Assembly (NCBI GenBank): GCA_039810485.1
Contig: JBDHXA010000014.1
Location: 1-43,984, forward strand
From: JADZAA01 sp039810485
Lineage (GTDB): Bacteria; Bacteroidota; Ignavibacteria; Kapaibacteriales; UBA961
Length of the DNA stretch: 43,984 nt
Reading direction: 5' to 3'
A model generated the notes under the pieces. The model saw only the letters and a program-made list of their open reading frames with translations. It was not told the origin of the DNA and ran no database searches. The first letter of the stretch is position 1, and each line of letters starts with the position of its first letter. The position numbers and the translations under genes were made by a program. Of this stretch, positions 33,796 through 43,370 are shown piece after piece.

Positions 33796-35607
33796 TTATT
33801 TTCCTTTTTTTGCCCCGTCATCAGCAATAGAAATTGAAATGCTGACGCGGCGCTTTCTTGCATCATCGCGAGCAGTTTCATCAATTCCTTTCCCGGAAAT
33901 AAACCATCGAAGATTATTTTTTACAGCAGGATAGAGCGGATGCTGTGCTAGTTTGTCTCGCAGCCATTGCGCTGTGTTATAGGCACGCAAAGTTGAGAGA
34001 GTTACATTAGTCATTTGAGTTCCTTTCGAGATTGCAATTCCAAGTTCATCGTCGCTTATGTCTTCGCCGCCATAACGCGCTTGAGGCAAAATGCGACGTG
34101 AATCTGCATACCCTTCCACATTGATTTCTAAATATTTGTCGCCAGTTGAACAAGGCGACTCTTTCATTAATTGCAATCTGTCAGAAATAAAATTGACTGC
34201 AGATAACAAAGCACTGTCAACCGTGCGGGCATATTCGTCATATTCATCGCCGGGCTTTTCGATATAACGTGAATAATCATCATTGCCAAGCAAATTATAA
34301 GCAAACTGAAGGCGCAAAGCATCAAGATTTTTTGTTGTGTTTGGCTGATAATATCCGCTTACAAAAAATGGCACTGTGTATTCTTCGAATGTGAACACTA
34401 CCATAGAATCTGGCAATAGAAAACGAATGTTAAATGATACTGCGCTATTTTCCGAACATGGAGTAGTGATGTGCTGCTCGGTTGCGGCTGGAAAACAAGA
34501 GCCCCGATAACGTAGTAAAATATCGCTTCGAGAGGGAAGAGGCGTTGTAAATCGTCCATTCTCATCAACAGGAATTGCAGATTTTGGAATTCCATTCACA
34601 GAAATTTCAACGATTCCGCCAAGCGGTGTTTGAGAGTTTCTTGTTTCTATGAAACCATGTGCCGTAATTGGTCCGCAAAGACGCATTGCATAAAGGTCAT
34701 AACCGCCGCAGCCGCTTGCTCTATTTGATGCGAAAAATATAGAGTCGCCTTTAGTTGCCGGGCTGATTTCATCAGCAGATGTATTAATTGGCGATGGTAA
34801 AACACGAATTTTTCCCCATTGACCATTTTCAATAGTTTTCACTGCAACAATATCAAAATTACCACCTTTTGATATAGATTTTGTGGCAAACATTAATTCC
34901 CCGTCGAAGGAAAAAAACGGAGTAAAATCATCGAAAGATGAGTTAAGCGAAAAGTTTTCAGGCGGTTGCCAAGCATCGTGAGTAGAATTGCGTCGCGATA
35001 TCCAAAGATCTAATCCGCCTTTTCCACCCGGACGGTCGGATGAAAATACAAGCATGAGACCATCCGGCGAAACAGCTGGCTGTGAATCCCATCCGTCAGT
35101 GTTTATTCCCGGAATTACTCCCGGGTTTGGAGAAAATGAAGAATATGGAGGAAGTGCAAAATAGATGTCAACATCGCCAGATTTGCCAGATGCTCCGCGT
35201 CCAGCAAAGAAATATTCGCCGCGATAAGCATTTGGATAGAAAGTTGGATATGCTGAGTTCTTTAGCGTATAGAATTTATTTTCGGAAATAATCTGCCGAT
35301 TTTCGTAAAATCCATCAGTCAATTGTGTGGTAAACACCGCTTCATCGGCAATTCCATTGCGGTATTCGGAAGTTGTTGCACTAAACCACAACGAGCCATC
35401 TGGACGCGGTAGCGGAGCATATTCGTCAAAAGCCGTATTTACGCCGGCTCCAAGATTGCCGGCAGCCGGACTTTCTGAACAATATTTGGGAAAGCTACAT
35501 CCAATTCCGGCTGTTATCGTGATGACAATAAATAATAAAGCATAAAAATTAAATGCAAAAAAGAGAGATTTGCTCCATTTGTTGTATGCTTTAATTATCT
35601 GCTTCAT
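33796..35607 (-). CDS. PorE-like lipoprotein with PD40 propeller and OmpA domain
   Basis: A 603-residue protein with a membrane-spanning signal and a candidate lipidation Cys at residue 37 (AGIGCS, a weak lipobox). It has a PD40/WD40-like propeller (QPAVSPDG, SSDRPGGKGG, DEISPATKGD, SNRASGCGGYDLY), a carboxypeptidase-regulatory-like domain (LGGIVEISVNG, PVDENGRF) and a C-terminal OmpA-like peptidoglycan-binding domain (VEGYADSR, LSTLRAYNTAQWL, DDARKRRVSI). This is the order of Porphyromonas PorE (PG1058) but without the N-terminal TPR part. PorE anchors the T9SS to the cell wall. Many Bacteroidota PD40-OmpA proteins serve other roles, so the T9SS assignment is an inference. Its start overlaps the end of prfB by 17 bases. 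Confidence 0.75.
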   Translation of the reverse strand: MKQIIKAYNKWSKSLFFAFNFYALLFIVITITAGIGCSFPKYCSESPAAGNLGAGVNTAFDEYAPLPRPDGSLWFSATTSEYRNGIADEAVFTTQLTDGFYENRQIISENKFYTLKNSAYPTFYPNAYRGEYFFAGRGASGKSGDVDIYFALPPYSSFSPNPGVIPGINTDGWDSQPAVSPDGLMLVFSSDRPGGKGGLDLWISRRNSTHDAWQPPENFSLNSSFDDFTPFFSFDGELMFATKSISKGGNFDIVAVKTIENGQWGKIRVLPSPINTSADEISPATKGDSIFFASNRASGCGGYDLYAMRLCGPITAHGFIETRNSQTPLGGIVEISVNGIPKSAIPVDENGRFTTPLPSRSDILLRYRGSCFPAATEQHITTPCSENSAVSFNIRFLLPDSMVVFTFEEYTVPFFVSGYYQPNTTKNLDALRLQFAYNLLGNDDYSRYIEKPGDEYDEYARTVDSALLSAVNFISDRLQLMKESPCSTGDKYLEINVEGYADSRRILPQARYGGEDISDDELGIAISKGTQMTNVTLSTLRAYNTAQWLRDKLAQHPLYPAVKNNLRWFISGKGIDETARDDARKRRVSISISIADDGAKKGK

Positions 35608-36695
35608 ACGCCAATAGATAACCTTTTATGAAATCATCAAGTTCGCCATCCATGACTGATTGTATGTCAGCGCTTTTGGTTTCAGTGCGATGATCATTTA
35701 CCATTGTATAGGGCTGAAATACATAAGAGCGAATCTGGCTGCCCCATTCTATTTTTTTCTTTGTTCCTTCAATTGCCGCTTTTGCTGCTTCTTCTTCTTC
35801 GCGACGTTTTTTGTAAAGCTGTGATTTGAGCATTTTCATAGCACGTTCGCGATTCTGAAACTGCGAGCGCTCTTGCTGACACGACACTACAATGCCAGAA
35901 GGAATATGCCTCAAACGCACTGCCGTTTCAACTTTATTAACATTTTGACCACCTTTGCCGCCCGAACGAAATGTATCCATCTCAACATCAGCCGGATTTA
36001 CCTCAATTTCAACATCATCATCAACTTCCGGATAAACAAAAACTGATGCAAAAGAGGTGTGGCGTCTGGCATTGGAATCGAATGGAGATATCCGCACAAG
36101 GCGATGCACGCCGTTTTCTGCTTTCAGATAACCATAAGCGTTTTTGCCAATAACTTCTAGTGTTGCAGATTTTATTCCTGCTACATCGCCTGCTTGTTCA
36201 TCGGCAAGATAAACGGTATAATTATGCCGTTCAGCCCAGCGAGTATACATTCTTAATAGCATTTCAGACCAATCTTGCGCTTCGGTGCCGCCAGCTCCGG
36301 CATTTATTGTCAATAGCGCGTTGCGATCGTCATCTGGAGCAGAAAGTATTTTCCTAAGCTCAAGATCGTTTACTGCATTTTCAGCTTTGGCTATTTCCGT
36401 GACAATTTCAGTTTCTAATGATGCGTCGTCAGCTTCTTCGGCAAGCATTAATAATGCCTTGGCATCTTCGACTGTATTATTAGCTGAATTATAAGAACTC
36501 ACCCAATCTTTTAGTTCGGAAAGCTCTTGCATTACTTTTTGAGCAGTAATATTATCATTCCAAAAATCATGGGCTTCTATGCGAAATTCATGCTCTGCTA
36601 TTTCATTTTGCTTTGATTCGACGTCAAAGAAACCTCCGTAAATGCTCAATACGAGATTCTAATTCTTCTATTCTATTTTTCTGCGGTTCGAACAT
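35591..36695 (-). CDS. prfB: Peptide chain release factor 2, programmed +1 frameshift
   Basis: RF2 recognises UAA and UGA stop codons and triggers peptide release. The GGQ motif is present (SGGKGGQNVN), as is the codon-recognition tripeptide SPF (RISPFDSN). The long frame begins inside the gene; the true start is the ATG at 36695, giving 23 codons (MFEPQKN to LRRFL) that end at an in-frame TGA (36626-36624). The ribosome must shift +1 at CTT-TGA-C to continue with DVESKQ, giving a 367-residue protein. This is the classical RF2 autoregulation: low RF2 favours the shift. The gene overlaps the PorE-like gene by 17 bases. porV lies upstream and is insulated by a terminator. Confidence 0.95.
36623..36637 (-). 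promoter_or_regulatory. RF2 programmed frameshift site
   Basis: On the minus strand the sequence reads GGAGG, 3 bases, then CTT TGA C. The internal Shine-Dalgarno-like GGAGG, its 3-base spacing and the slippery CTT-TGA-C match the conserved bacterial prfB frameshift element. The shift from CTT to TTT skips one base to continue in the main frame. Confidence 0.93.
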
Positions 36696-36915
36696 GTTAG
36701 TATTTAGTGGTTAGAGATTATAGTATGTACTTGTTTTTAAGTTATGAATGATTCTGGAACGGAGTAGAATGTTTCAATCGCATCGTTTATAGTTTTCAGT
36801 TTAAAGTTTTAAGATATAATTCTGCATGAAATTTTAACAAAAAAACATCTTTTACAATTTTATTATAATAGAATATGTTCATTGAGCGTAATCGAAAAGC
36901 GACTATTATTTTGAA

Positions 36916-36952
36916 ATAAAAAAGGAAAACCTGCTGTTTGCAGATTTTCCTT
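36916..36952 (-). terminator. Rho-independent terminator after porV
   Basis: An imperfect hairpin (36922-36952): AAGGAAAA pairs with TTTTCCTT and CTGC with GCAG across one mismatch, with loop TGTTT. On the minus strand it is followed by a T-rich tract. It lies 17 bases past the porV stop, ending the porU-porV transcript before prfB. Confidence 0.7.
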
Positions 36953-36968
36953 GCAAAATATAAATAAT

Positions 36969-38048
36969 TTATCTTCCGGCGTTTGCCCAGTCAACAATAA
37001 GAGAAAAGCGCATTGTGTTGGCAAGAGGATGATTATCTTCTATCGTGTTCAAAAAGCTGAAGTCAAGGTTGAACATATCATATCGAACGCCAGCGCCGAA
37101 AGTAATGAAGTTTCTATTGCCGGCGCTTGCAGGTTCTGTAAAATAACCGGCTCGCAAAGCTACAATATGTTCATACCAATATTCAGCGCCGAACGATGTC
37201 TCTATGCCGCCTTTTTCCCATGCAGTAACTAATGATTTTGGGATTGGGTCGGAAACTATGCCATCGCGTCTTACTAAGAGCTTGGCAATATCGCAGGTTA
37301 TGCTTAAATCATTGAATTCGTCGCGTGTTAAGTTGATGGCAGTTCCAACTCTCAAAACTGTGGGCAACGGATCGGCTTCCTGAATATACGTTACTTTCGG
37401 TCCAACATTTTGCAAGTTGGCTCCAAGATTGAATTTGTCGCTAAGGTCAAGACCAAAAATGTCAAGCTTTCTTGGTTTCCATAATACACCAAAATCAAAA
37501 GCGCCGCTTCGACCAGTACCGGCGCCTCCGGAAGTGCCGCTAATAGGAGCTAAGTTAGATTGAATATATCGAAGCACAATGCCGGCACCAATATCGTCGG
37601 AAAGCATAGTTCCATATCCGATTGATAAAGCAAATTCATTGGAACGAAAAGTACCTAATGGCTGACCAGCTTCATTAGTACGTGTGAATTCACCTAAGTT
37701 CATAAGAATAAAGTTGACGGCAATCATGCCGTCAAGCGAAGGAACGAATTGTCCGTAACTTCCGGAACTATAGTATAAATCAGCGTTAAACTGTGGAAGC
37801 CAGCGAGAAAAGTTAAGTGAGATTTGGCGAGAGTCCTGAAACCCAAGACCGCCGGAATTCCAATATATAGCATTTAAATTATCAGCAATTGCAGTTCCGG
37901 TTTCGCCCATGCCGCAAGCGCGTGCATCAGCAGAGATAAGAAGAAATGGAACGGCAGAGCCGCCTGCCTGTGAATATGCAGAAATGGAAAAAGAGCAAAA
38001 AAGTATTGCTACAGACCAAAGTGCACGTTTGATTTGGGGTTTCATCAT
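36969..38048 (-). CDS. porV: T9SS outer-membrane shuttle protein PorV
   Basis: A 359-residue FadL-like outer-membrane beta-barrel of the PorV family (LptO). A signal peptide (about residues 1-27, ending YSQ) is followed by the conserved N-terminal block PFLLISADARACGMGETG and AIYWNSGGLGF. The rest consists of alternating amphipathic strands. PorV binds cargo C-terminal domains at the SprA pore, releases them and passes them to the PorU attachment complex. It lies 48 bases downstream of porU in the same orientation, the usual porU-porV order, and is followed by a terminator. Confidence 0.94.
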   Translation of the reverse strand: MMKPQIKRALWSVAILFCSFSISAYSQAGGSAVPFLLISADARACGMGETGTAIADNLNAIYWNSGGLGFQDSRQISLNFSRWLPQFNADLYYSSGSYGQFVPSLDGMIAVNFILMNLGEFTRTNEAGQPLGTFRSNEFALSIGYGTMLSDDIGAGIVLRYIQSNLAPISGTSGGAGTGRSGAFDFGVLWKPRKLDIFGLDLSDKFNLGANLQNVGPKVTYIQEADPLPTVLRVGTAINLTRDEFNDLSITCDIAKLLVRRDGIVSDPIPKSLVTAWEKGGIETSFGAEYWYEHIVALRAGYFTEPASAGNRNFITFGAGVRYDMFNLDFSFLNTIEDNHPLANTMRFSLIVDWANAGR

Positions 38049-38096
38049 TGTTTTCTATAACTCTATAAACTGATTGATAAATTTATTGAAAAAATA

Positions 38097-41000
38097 CTAT
38101 CTGTAAACTTGAATCATGCCGCCGATAGAATTGGTTTTATTATTATCGGTGTTGATGACTGCAATATAAGTATAAGCTCCTTGAGCTACAGGTTCGCCCG
38201 CATCATTTTTACAGTCCCACTCTATTGAGCCAGTATGGAGTTGGCTTATTACAACTGACATGCGACGAACTAATCGTCCATCCGCGGCAAAAATAGTAAA
38301 TTCAGCATTAAACGGCTGCGATTGATTATGAATGAAAGTCAAGTTTGTTGAACTATTTGTCGGGTTTGGATAAGCAATGGCATCGTAAATATATACGGTC
38401 TTATCATCACCGGTGCGAAAATACGTTTGTGTTTCAGAATAATTGTTAAGTACATCCCAAGCGCGAACACGAAGAATATGATTTCCTGGAGATAAATTAA
38501 ATATTTGCTTCTCGACCGATCCTTTGCGAGAGTCCTCGATTGAGCTTTGAAAATCGTCAGTCAAGTCAATAGAATTTGAATTATTGTCTATCCATGCCTC
38601 AATTTTATGCCCAATGCCCATGCCTGTTGTATTTATTCCTGTTTCATCATAAAGGTCAACTATCAATAATGGGGATTTACGGACAAGTTCACCGGGACGG
38701 AATGTTCGCGCATCAAGATATAGGGCAATATCTGGTCCTAAAATATCGCTGAATTTTTCACTTTCGATGCCGCCAACACGAAAACTGCGTGTATCGCCTT
38801 TGGCAGTGCGTTGCGAGTCAACTGCAAATGCAAAAAGATGACCTTGCTTGTTCGAAAAACTAATATCTTTGGGGACGATAAACTCAGCGCTGAATTTGCC
38901 GTTCGAAATAGGATATGAACTGTGGTTTAAAATGCCGCTGGGACGTAGTATTGTGTGAACAACACCGTCTGAAACATCGGTTACCTGGTCCGCCACGTCG
39001 CAGTCCGTAACTGTTATAAGCGCTCGACCATTGAAAGAATTGTCAATTGCGTTGTTATTGCTAGCACGTCGAATTGTTGCTTGCAGAGTAACTTTTGACA
39101 ATGCCTTAATCATAGGCATTGAAGCAGTATCTTCGACAACAGCATTTCCATTGATTGAATCTATACTAACTATATAATCTGGCAACAAGATACGCATTGT
39201 AGGATCGGCCAGCAAGACAAATTTCTGATCGTTGTTTTCGTAAAGAGTTTGCTTTACTTGATATAACGCCTCGCCAATTGTTGGATATCTGCCTGAAGTT
39301 CGAGAAAATATCTGTTTATATAAAGAAAGCGTGATATTTAAATTTGGACTAGAATATACAGGTCTTGTTGCTGCAAAGACGCCAATTGCTCCGCCAATTT
39401 TGCTGAATAATAAATCTTCAGAACCGGAATTGCGACTTGGATCGTCGAACCTGCCAAAATCACAGGTTGGAGCTGTCAAGAAAAATAATTTCTTCAGGTT
39501 AACAAATTGTGGAACTGTTGTTTCGCGTTCGAAAATCAATTCATGCGCCCAAACGCGAGGGCTGCCATGCCCGACATAATTCATCAACAACGTTCCGCGA
39601 TTATTTGCCATATTGAGATAGTCGCGTGCAACTCCCGGTTTGCGTCTTCCGCCCGGCAGATTTTCTACTGTGTATTCTGCCATATATATTTTGCGCTGAA
39701 AAATATCATCTGGAATTGAGCGCTGAGAAATTATTTCGGAATTTGCTGAATGTTCTGTGCCGTCATCACGGCCGTCGGCAGTGGGACCGTCATCTGCAAT
39801 CAACGTTATGGTTTGCTGCCATTCTCCTGGTTCAGGATTTGATTCATATAATTTTAATTTGTCAAGGAATGAAAATCCAACGTCCGGCGTTGAAATTGGA
39901 AGGCGTCCAATGGCAATATCAATTTTAGAGTCGTTGCCTACAGCTCTTGCAAAATAGTCGTCGCCTGCAATCGTTTGCGTGCCATCATAGGTGAACGTTG
40001 AAGATGAAGATGTTGTAGAAATTTGCTGATGAGTTGGAATATAATTTGGCTGTTGAGTCGAGATATTTTTAAAATCATAATGACCATCGCCCCATAAAAC
40101 TAAAAATCGAGGTTTATGATCCCAATTTTGCAAAGCGTATCCGACAAAATTTCGAATGGCTGATATATCTTTTATACCTGCAGCAAACTCGTTGTAAATC
40201 TGGTCAGTAGTAACAATAGTTGCTGACAATCCTGCTGATGCCCGATACTCTTTGTATTTATTTGCAGATTCTAATAAATCTTTATGCGTAATTATAATTA
40301 TATCGGTATTGCCAAAGCTTGAAGTAAGGCTGGCAAATTCAGTTTTTTCAATAATGGGTGTTTTGAATGTTGAGGCAAAATAAAAACGCTTGGGATTATC
40401 TTTCAGAAAAGTTGATTTCAATATGAAAATTCCGCCCGTATTTGAAGTATTCTGCAAAAGTTTTGGGTGATTTCGCTCGGTAACATCAAATCCGTAAATT
40501 TGCTGTCCGAATCCGTTGATAGAATATTCTGCAACGCCATTTATATTAGGATCGCTAAAAAGCTCCAGTTCTCCATTATTGGCAATGCATTCTCTTGGAT
40601 AAGCAATTTCGAACCAGTCAAAATATGCTTCAGAAGCTACTGTGCCAGATTGATTTGTGTATGTAAATTTAAGAATGCTTCGGTTGTCATTAGATAGTGC
40701 TTGGGCAGAAATGCTGTCAATGCGATTAGAGCTTATTGCTTCAACATAACTTCCTCCGCTGCTTGTTCCAATTCCCTGAATTGATAATTTTCCTAAAATA
40801 TTTCCATTTTCTGAGGCAGTGCAGACGCCATTATCGGCATTTCTATGGGCAATGCTATAACGATAATATACATTGTCTTGTCGAATAAGACCCGGCAAAG
40901 GAGTAATAAATGTTATTGATCCGTCAATTTTTCGTCCAAACCATTCTGTTCCGGAGCCAAATCCAGTGCGATCGTAAGCATTAAAAATTTCTTCCTCGTT

Positions 41001-42152
41001 AAAAAGCCGAGATTGAAACGAAGAAAGGCGAGCGGTCGGGATCTCGTTAGGAATTTCCAGAGGTGCAGCACGAAGTCCGGGCACTCCGCTAACAGTTATG
41101 ATATAACTGTTAGTATTTGAATAATAATTTATAATATGGCGAAAATCAGCGCCTCGGCGTTCAAACCCTGATGCACCCGATGCATAAAAGAGAATATCTT
41201 GAATAGAACCGTCGTTATTTGTACGAACTATGATCGGCTGTTCAGCTACTTCGGCTGTATAGTTTTCAGGAACCGTTTCCGACATTGGAAGCCCGCCAGT
41301 GCCAAATAGTTTAATTGTTGATGCATTCGCTGCAGAATTAGTTATGCCGACTTTCGCCAGATCATCGGCTGTTAAGCGATATATGCCTTCGGATTCAATC
41401 GTAATTTTAGCATAACTTCTATTTTCGGCAATATGATTTTCGGCTTTTTTTGATAAAGTTGCCGAAGAATACACGCTCCATTGAACTGCTTGAAGCGGAT
41501 TTACAATTGCTATTGGAATTTCAGAAAGCGATATTATCGGTTTTTGAAGGTTTTGTCCCTGAGAAAAACTTAATGTTAAACGTATTTTCCGAGGGATCTC
41601 GATGCTTTGTGAGGAAGCGTCAAAACGTGCTGCGGTAAACGCAATATCTGCCGTTCTGACCGACCGTGCTATTCCTCCATACGTCGCCTTTACCCAAGAA
41701 GGCAAAGATGTACTAGCATATAAAGTATGATTTACATTGTATTTTGTTTCGCTAAATTCGCCGAACCTCAACATGGTTGGCATAGGAGACATTATTGCAT
41801 ACCAACGACGCACATCCTTTGCCTCTATGCTGCTTATTTGAAAACCATCAGCGGCGGGCACTGCCGCAATGGTTGAAAATACAAGCGAGATAGGAGCGCC
41901 TGCTGAAGCATGGGCAATGTTGCAATCTGCAATTTTCGGACGGAGTGTTAAAGTTCCATAATCAGTTGCAATAGTGTCAAATCCAAGAAATTTTGGCGAA
42001 TACTCAAGCACCAAACGCTCAGATGTTGATGATATTACTCTAAGCTGCTCTTGATCATGCGCAATTAAAAAGCAAGGCGATAAGAAGGCGATTACAAGAA
42101 ATATAATATATCTTTTAGAGGGAATAATAGACGGTGTCACAATATCCTCCAT
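38097..42152 (-). CDS. porU: T9SS sortase PorU, C25 gingipain-type peptidase
   Basis: A 1351-residue protein: signal segment (about residues 15-31), a long N-terminal region, a caspase-like C25 peptidase core and a C-terminal sorting-like domain. The catalytic His is H862 in NYVGHGS and the catalytic Cys is C897 in TAPTCDFGRFDDP. The preceding LVLWGDGHYD is also typical. PorU removes C-terminal domains of T9SS cargo and joins the cargo to surface lipopolysaccharide. The C-terminus (AYPNPTNSST, QGAYTYIAVI, final GGMIQVYR) is a type A sorting domain, which in Porphyromonas PorU is retained. It is somewhat longer than Porphyromonas PorU (1158 residues). porV follows after 48 bases. No exact promoter match was found upstream. 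Confidence 0.94.
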   Translation of the reverse strand: MEDIVTPSIIPSKRYIIFLVIAFLSPCFLIAHDQEQLRVISSTSERLVLEYSPKFLGFDTIATDYGTLTLRPKIADCNIAHASAGAPISLVFSTIAAVPAADGFQISSIEAKDVRRWYAIMSPMPTMLRFGEFSETKYNVNHTLYASTSLPSWVKATYGGIARSVRTADIAFTAARFDASSQSIEIPRKIRLTLSFSQGQNLQKPIISLSEIPIAIVNPLQAVQWSVYSSATLSKKAENHIAENRSYAKITIESEGIYRLTADDLAKVGITNSAANASTIKLFGTGGLPMSETVPENYTAEVAEQPIIVRTNNDGSIQDILFYASGASGFERRGADFRHIINYYSNTNSYIITVSGVPGLRAAPLEIPNEIPTARLSSFQSRLFNEEEIFNAYDRTGFGSGTEWFGRKIDGSITFITPLPGLIRQDNVYYRYSIAHRNADNGVCTASENGNILGKLSIQGIGTSSGGSYVEAISSNRIDSISAQALSNDNRSILKFTYTNQSGTVASEAYFDWFEIAYPRECIANNGELELFSDPNINGVAEYSINGFGQQIYGFDVTERNHPKLLQNTSNTGGIFILKSTFLKDNPKRFYFASTFKTPIIEKTEFASLTSSFGNTDIIIITHKDLLESANKYKEYRASAGLSATIVTTDQIYNEFAAGIKDISAIRNFVGYALQNWDHKPRFLVLWGDGHYDFKNISTQQPNYIPTHQQISTTSSSSTFTYDGTQTIAGDDYFARAVGNDSKIDIAIGRLPISTPDVGFSFLDKLKLYESNPEPGEWQQTITLIADDGPTADGRDDGTEHSANSEIISQRSIPDDIFQRKIYMAEYTVENLPGGRRKPGVARDYLNMANNRGTLLMNYVGHGSPRVWAHELIFERETTVPQFVNLKKLFFLTAPTCDFGRFDDPSRNSGSEDLLFSKIGGAIGVFAATRPVYSSPNLNITLSLYKQIFSRTSGRYPTIGEALYQVKQTLYENNDQKFVLLADPTMRILLPDYIVSIDSINGNAVVEDTASMPMIKALSKVTLQATIRRASNNNAIDNSFNGRALITVTDCDVADQVTDVSDGVVHTILRPSGILNHSSYPISNGKFSAEFIVPKDISFSNKQGHLFAFAVDSQRTAKGDTRSFRVGGIESEKFSDILGPDIALYLDARTFRPGELVRKSPLLIVDLYDETGINTTGMGIGHKIEAWIDNNSNSIDLTDDFQSSIEDSRKGSVEKQIFNLSPGNHILRVRAWDVLNNYSETQTYFRTGDDKTVYIYDAIAYPNPTNSSTNLTFIHNQSQPFNAEFTIFAADGRLVRRMSVVISQLHTGSIEWDCKNDAGEPVAQGAYTYIAVINTDNNKTNSIGGMIQVYR

Positions 42153-42336
42153 CTTAATAATTAAGCATGATTTGTCGAGAGTATAAAAATAATTCTATAA
42201 TTCGACTATCATCCGTAATACATTTATATCGGAATTGACAGAGATATGCCCGATATAAAAAAACTTTTTACTAATGACGAAGGAACAACGATTCTATGAG
42301 ATATCCGTTTAATATGATAAGAAAATTGTGGAATTC

Positions 42337-42376
42337 AAAAAATGCCTTGCAATCTGGGGGATGGACTGCAAGGCAT
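42337..42376 (-). terminator. Rho-independent terminator of tRNA-Gly
   Basis: A perfect 10-bp hairpin (ATGCCTTGCA with TGCAAGGCAT, 15-base loop; 42342-42376) lies 36 bases past the tRNA 3' end on the minus strand and is followed there by TTTTT (42341-42337). This is a classical intrinsic terminator. Confidence 0.85.
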
Positions 42377-42411
42377 ACAGCATAAGAGGGTTTGACGATG
42401 TTTTCACCGTC

Positions 42412-42485
<74 letters not shown>

Positions 42486-42546
42486 ATAAATCATATTCAA
42501 ATGTTATGCGAAAATACATGCTTTTTTCAAAGTACGCAAGAGTTAG

Positions 42547-43185
42547 TTAAAAATATTTTTCAAAAGAATACCGGCAAATTGCCGAAACATTTGAAAAATC
42601 AAGCGTATGGACTGTTTCGCTCTGCATCGAGCAAACGCTTCGATCGGAAATGCCGCAAGGAACAATCATCGAAAACTCGCTGATGTCATTCACAACATTC
42701 AATGCAAAGCCATGAGTCGTTATCCAGCGCGATGAGTGAATTCCTATTGCACATACTTTCCTTTGGCCTTCTATCCATACTCCTGTTAATCCATTTTCTC
42801 GTCCGCCAATAATGTCGAATGCCGCCAGCGTGTCAATAACACAATTTTCAATAGTACGCAAAAACCAATGCAAATCTTCCTTAAAATCAGTTAAGTAAAA
42901 AATTGGATAGCCAACTAATTGCCCAGGATTATGAAGCGTAACATCTCCGCCACGATTGATCGGAACAACATCTACTCCTTTGTTTTCAAGGTATTCTTGT
43001 GATGCAATGATATTTGAATCTGTTCCATTGCGCCCAATTGTTATTACTGTTGGATGCTGGCAAAAAACTAATGTGCTTCGGCGTTTTTGGTTGCGAATGT
43101 CATCTGCAATAACATTTTGACGATCCCATGCCTCTCTGAAATTAATTAGTCCCCAATCTTCAAAATCAAAAGCAGGTGTTTTCAT
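42547..43185 (-). CDS. lipB: Octanoyltransferase (lipoate biosynthesis)
   Basis: A 212-residue LipB enzyme, cytoplasmic, that transfers octanoyl groups from acyl carrier protein to lipoyl domains of dehydrogenase complexes. Visible signatures are the RGGDVTLHNPGQLVGYPI block, the catalytic Lys in GQRKVCAIGI and the catalytic Cys in IVPCGI. The length is typical. No lipA is present in the window. The tRNA-Gly gene lies 61 bases downstream on the same strand. Confidence 0.95.
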   Translation of the reverse strand: MKTPAFDFEDWGLINFREAWDRQNVIADDIRNQKRRSTLVFCQHPTVITIGRNGTDSNIIASQEYLENKGVDVVPINRGGDVTLHNPGQLVGYPIFYLTDFKEDLHWFLRTIENCVIDTLAAFDIIGGRENGLTGVWIEGQRKVCAIGIHSSRWITTHGFALNVVNDISEFSMIVPCGISDRSVCSMQSETVHTLDFSNVSAICRYSFEKYF

Positions 43186-43214
43186 TTCATTGTGTTTTAA
43201 TTGTCAAATATCAT

Positions 43215-43222
43215 CAAAATTA
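43215..43222 (-). promoter_or_regulatory. Candidate -7 box before lipB
   Basis: The minus strand reads TAATTTTG, an exact TAnnTTTG match, 30 bases before the lipB ATG. No TTTG lies at the proper spacing upstream of it, so support is weak. Confidence 0.25.
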
Positions 43223-43314
43223 TTTAATCTGCAAGAAGAAACATAATTAACTTGATATTTGGGATTATTCCGCAGTTCCAAGTTTCAAATTCTTTCCATT
43301 TAGATACTTCTTGG

Positions 43315-43322
43315 TAATTTTG
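43315..43322 (+). promoter_or_regulatory. Candidate -7 box before the ComEA-like gene
   Basis: TAATTTTG matches TAnnTTTG exactly, 48 bases before the ATG at 43371. The sequence at about 20 bases upstream is TTTC, not TTTG. The call is moderate to weak. Confidence 0.3.
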
Positions 43323-43370
43323 AGGTAAACTTATCATTCTTTATCCTGAAATTGCACGATAAAAATCATT

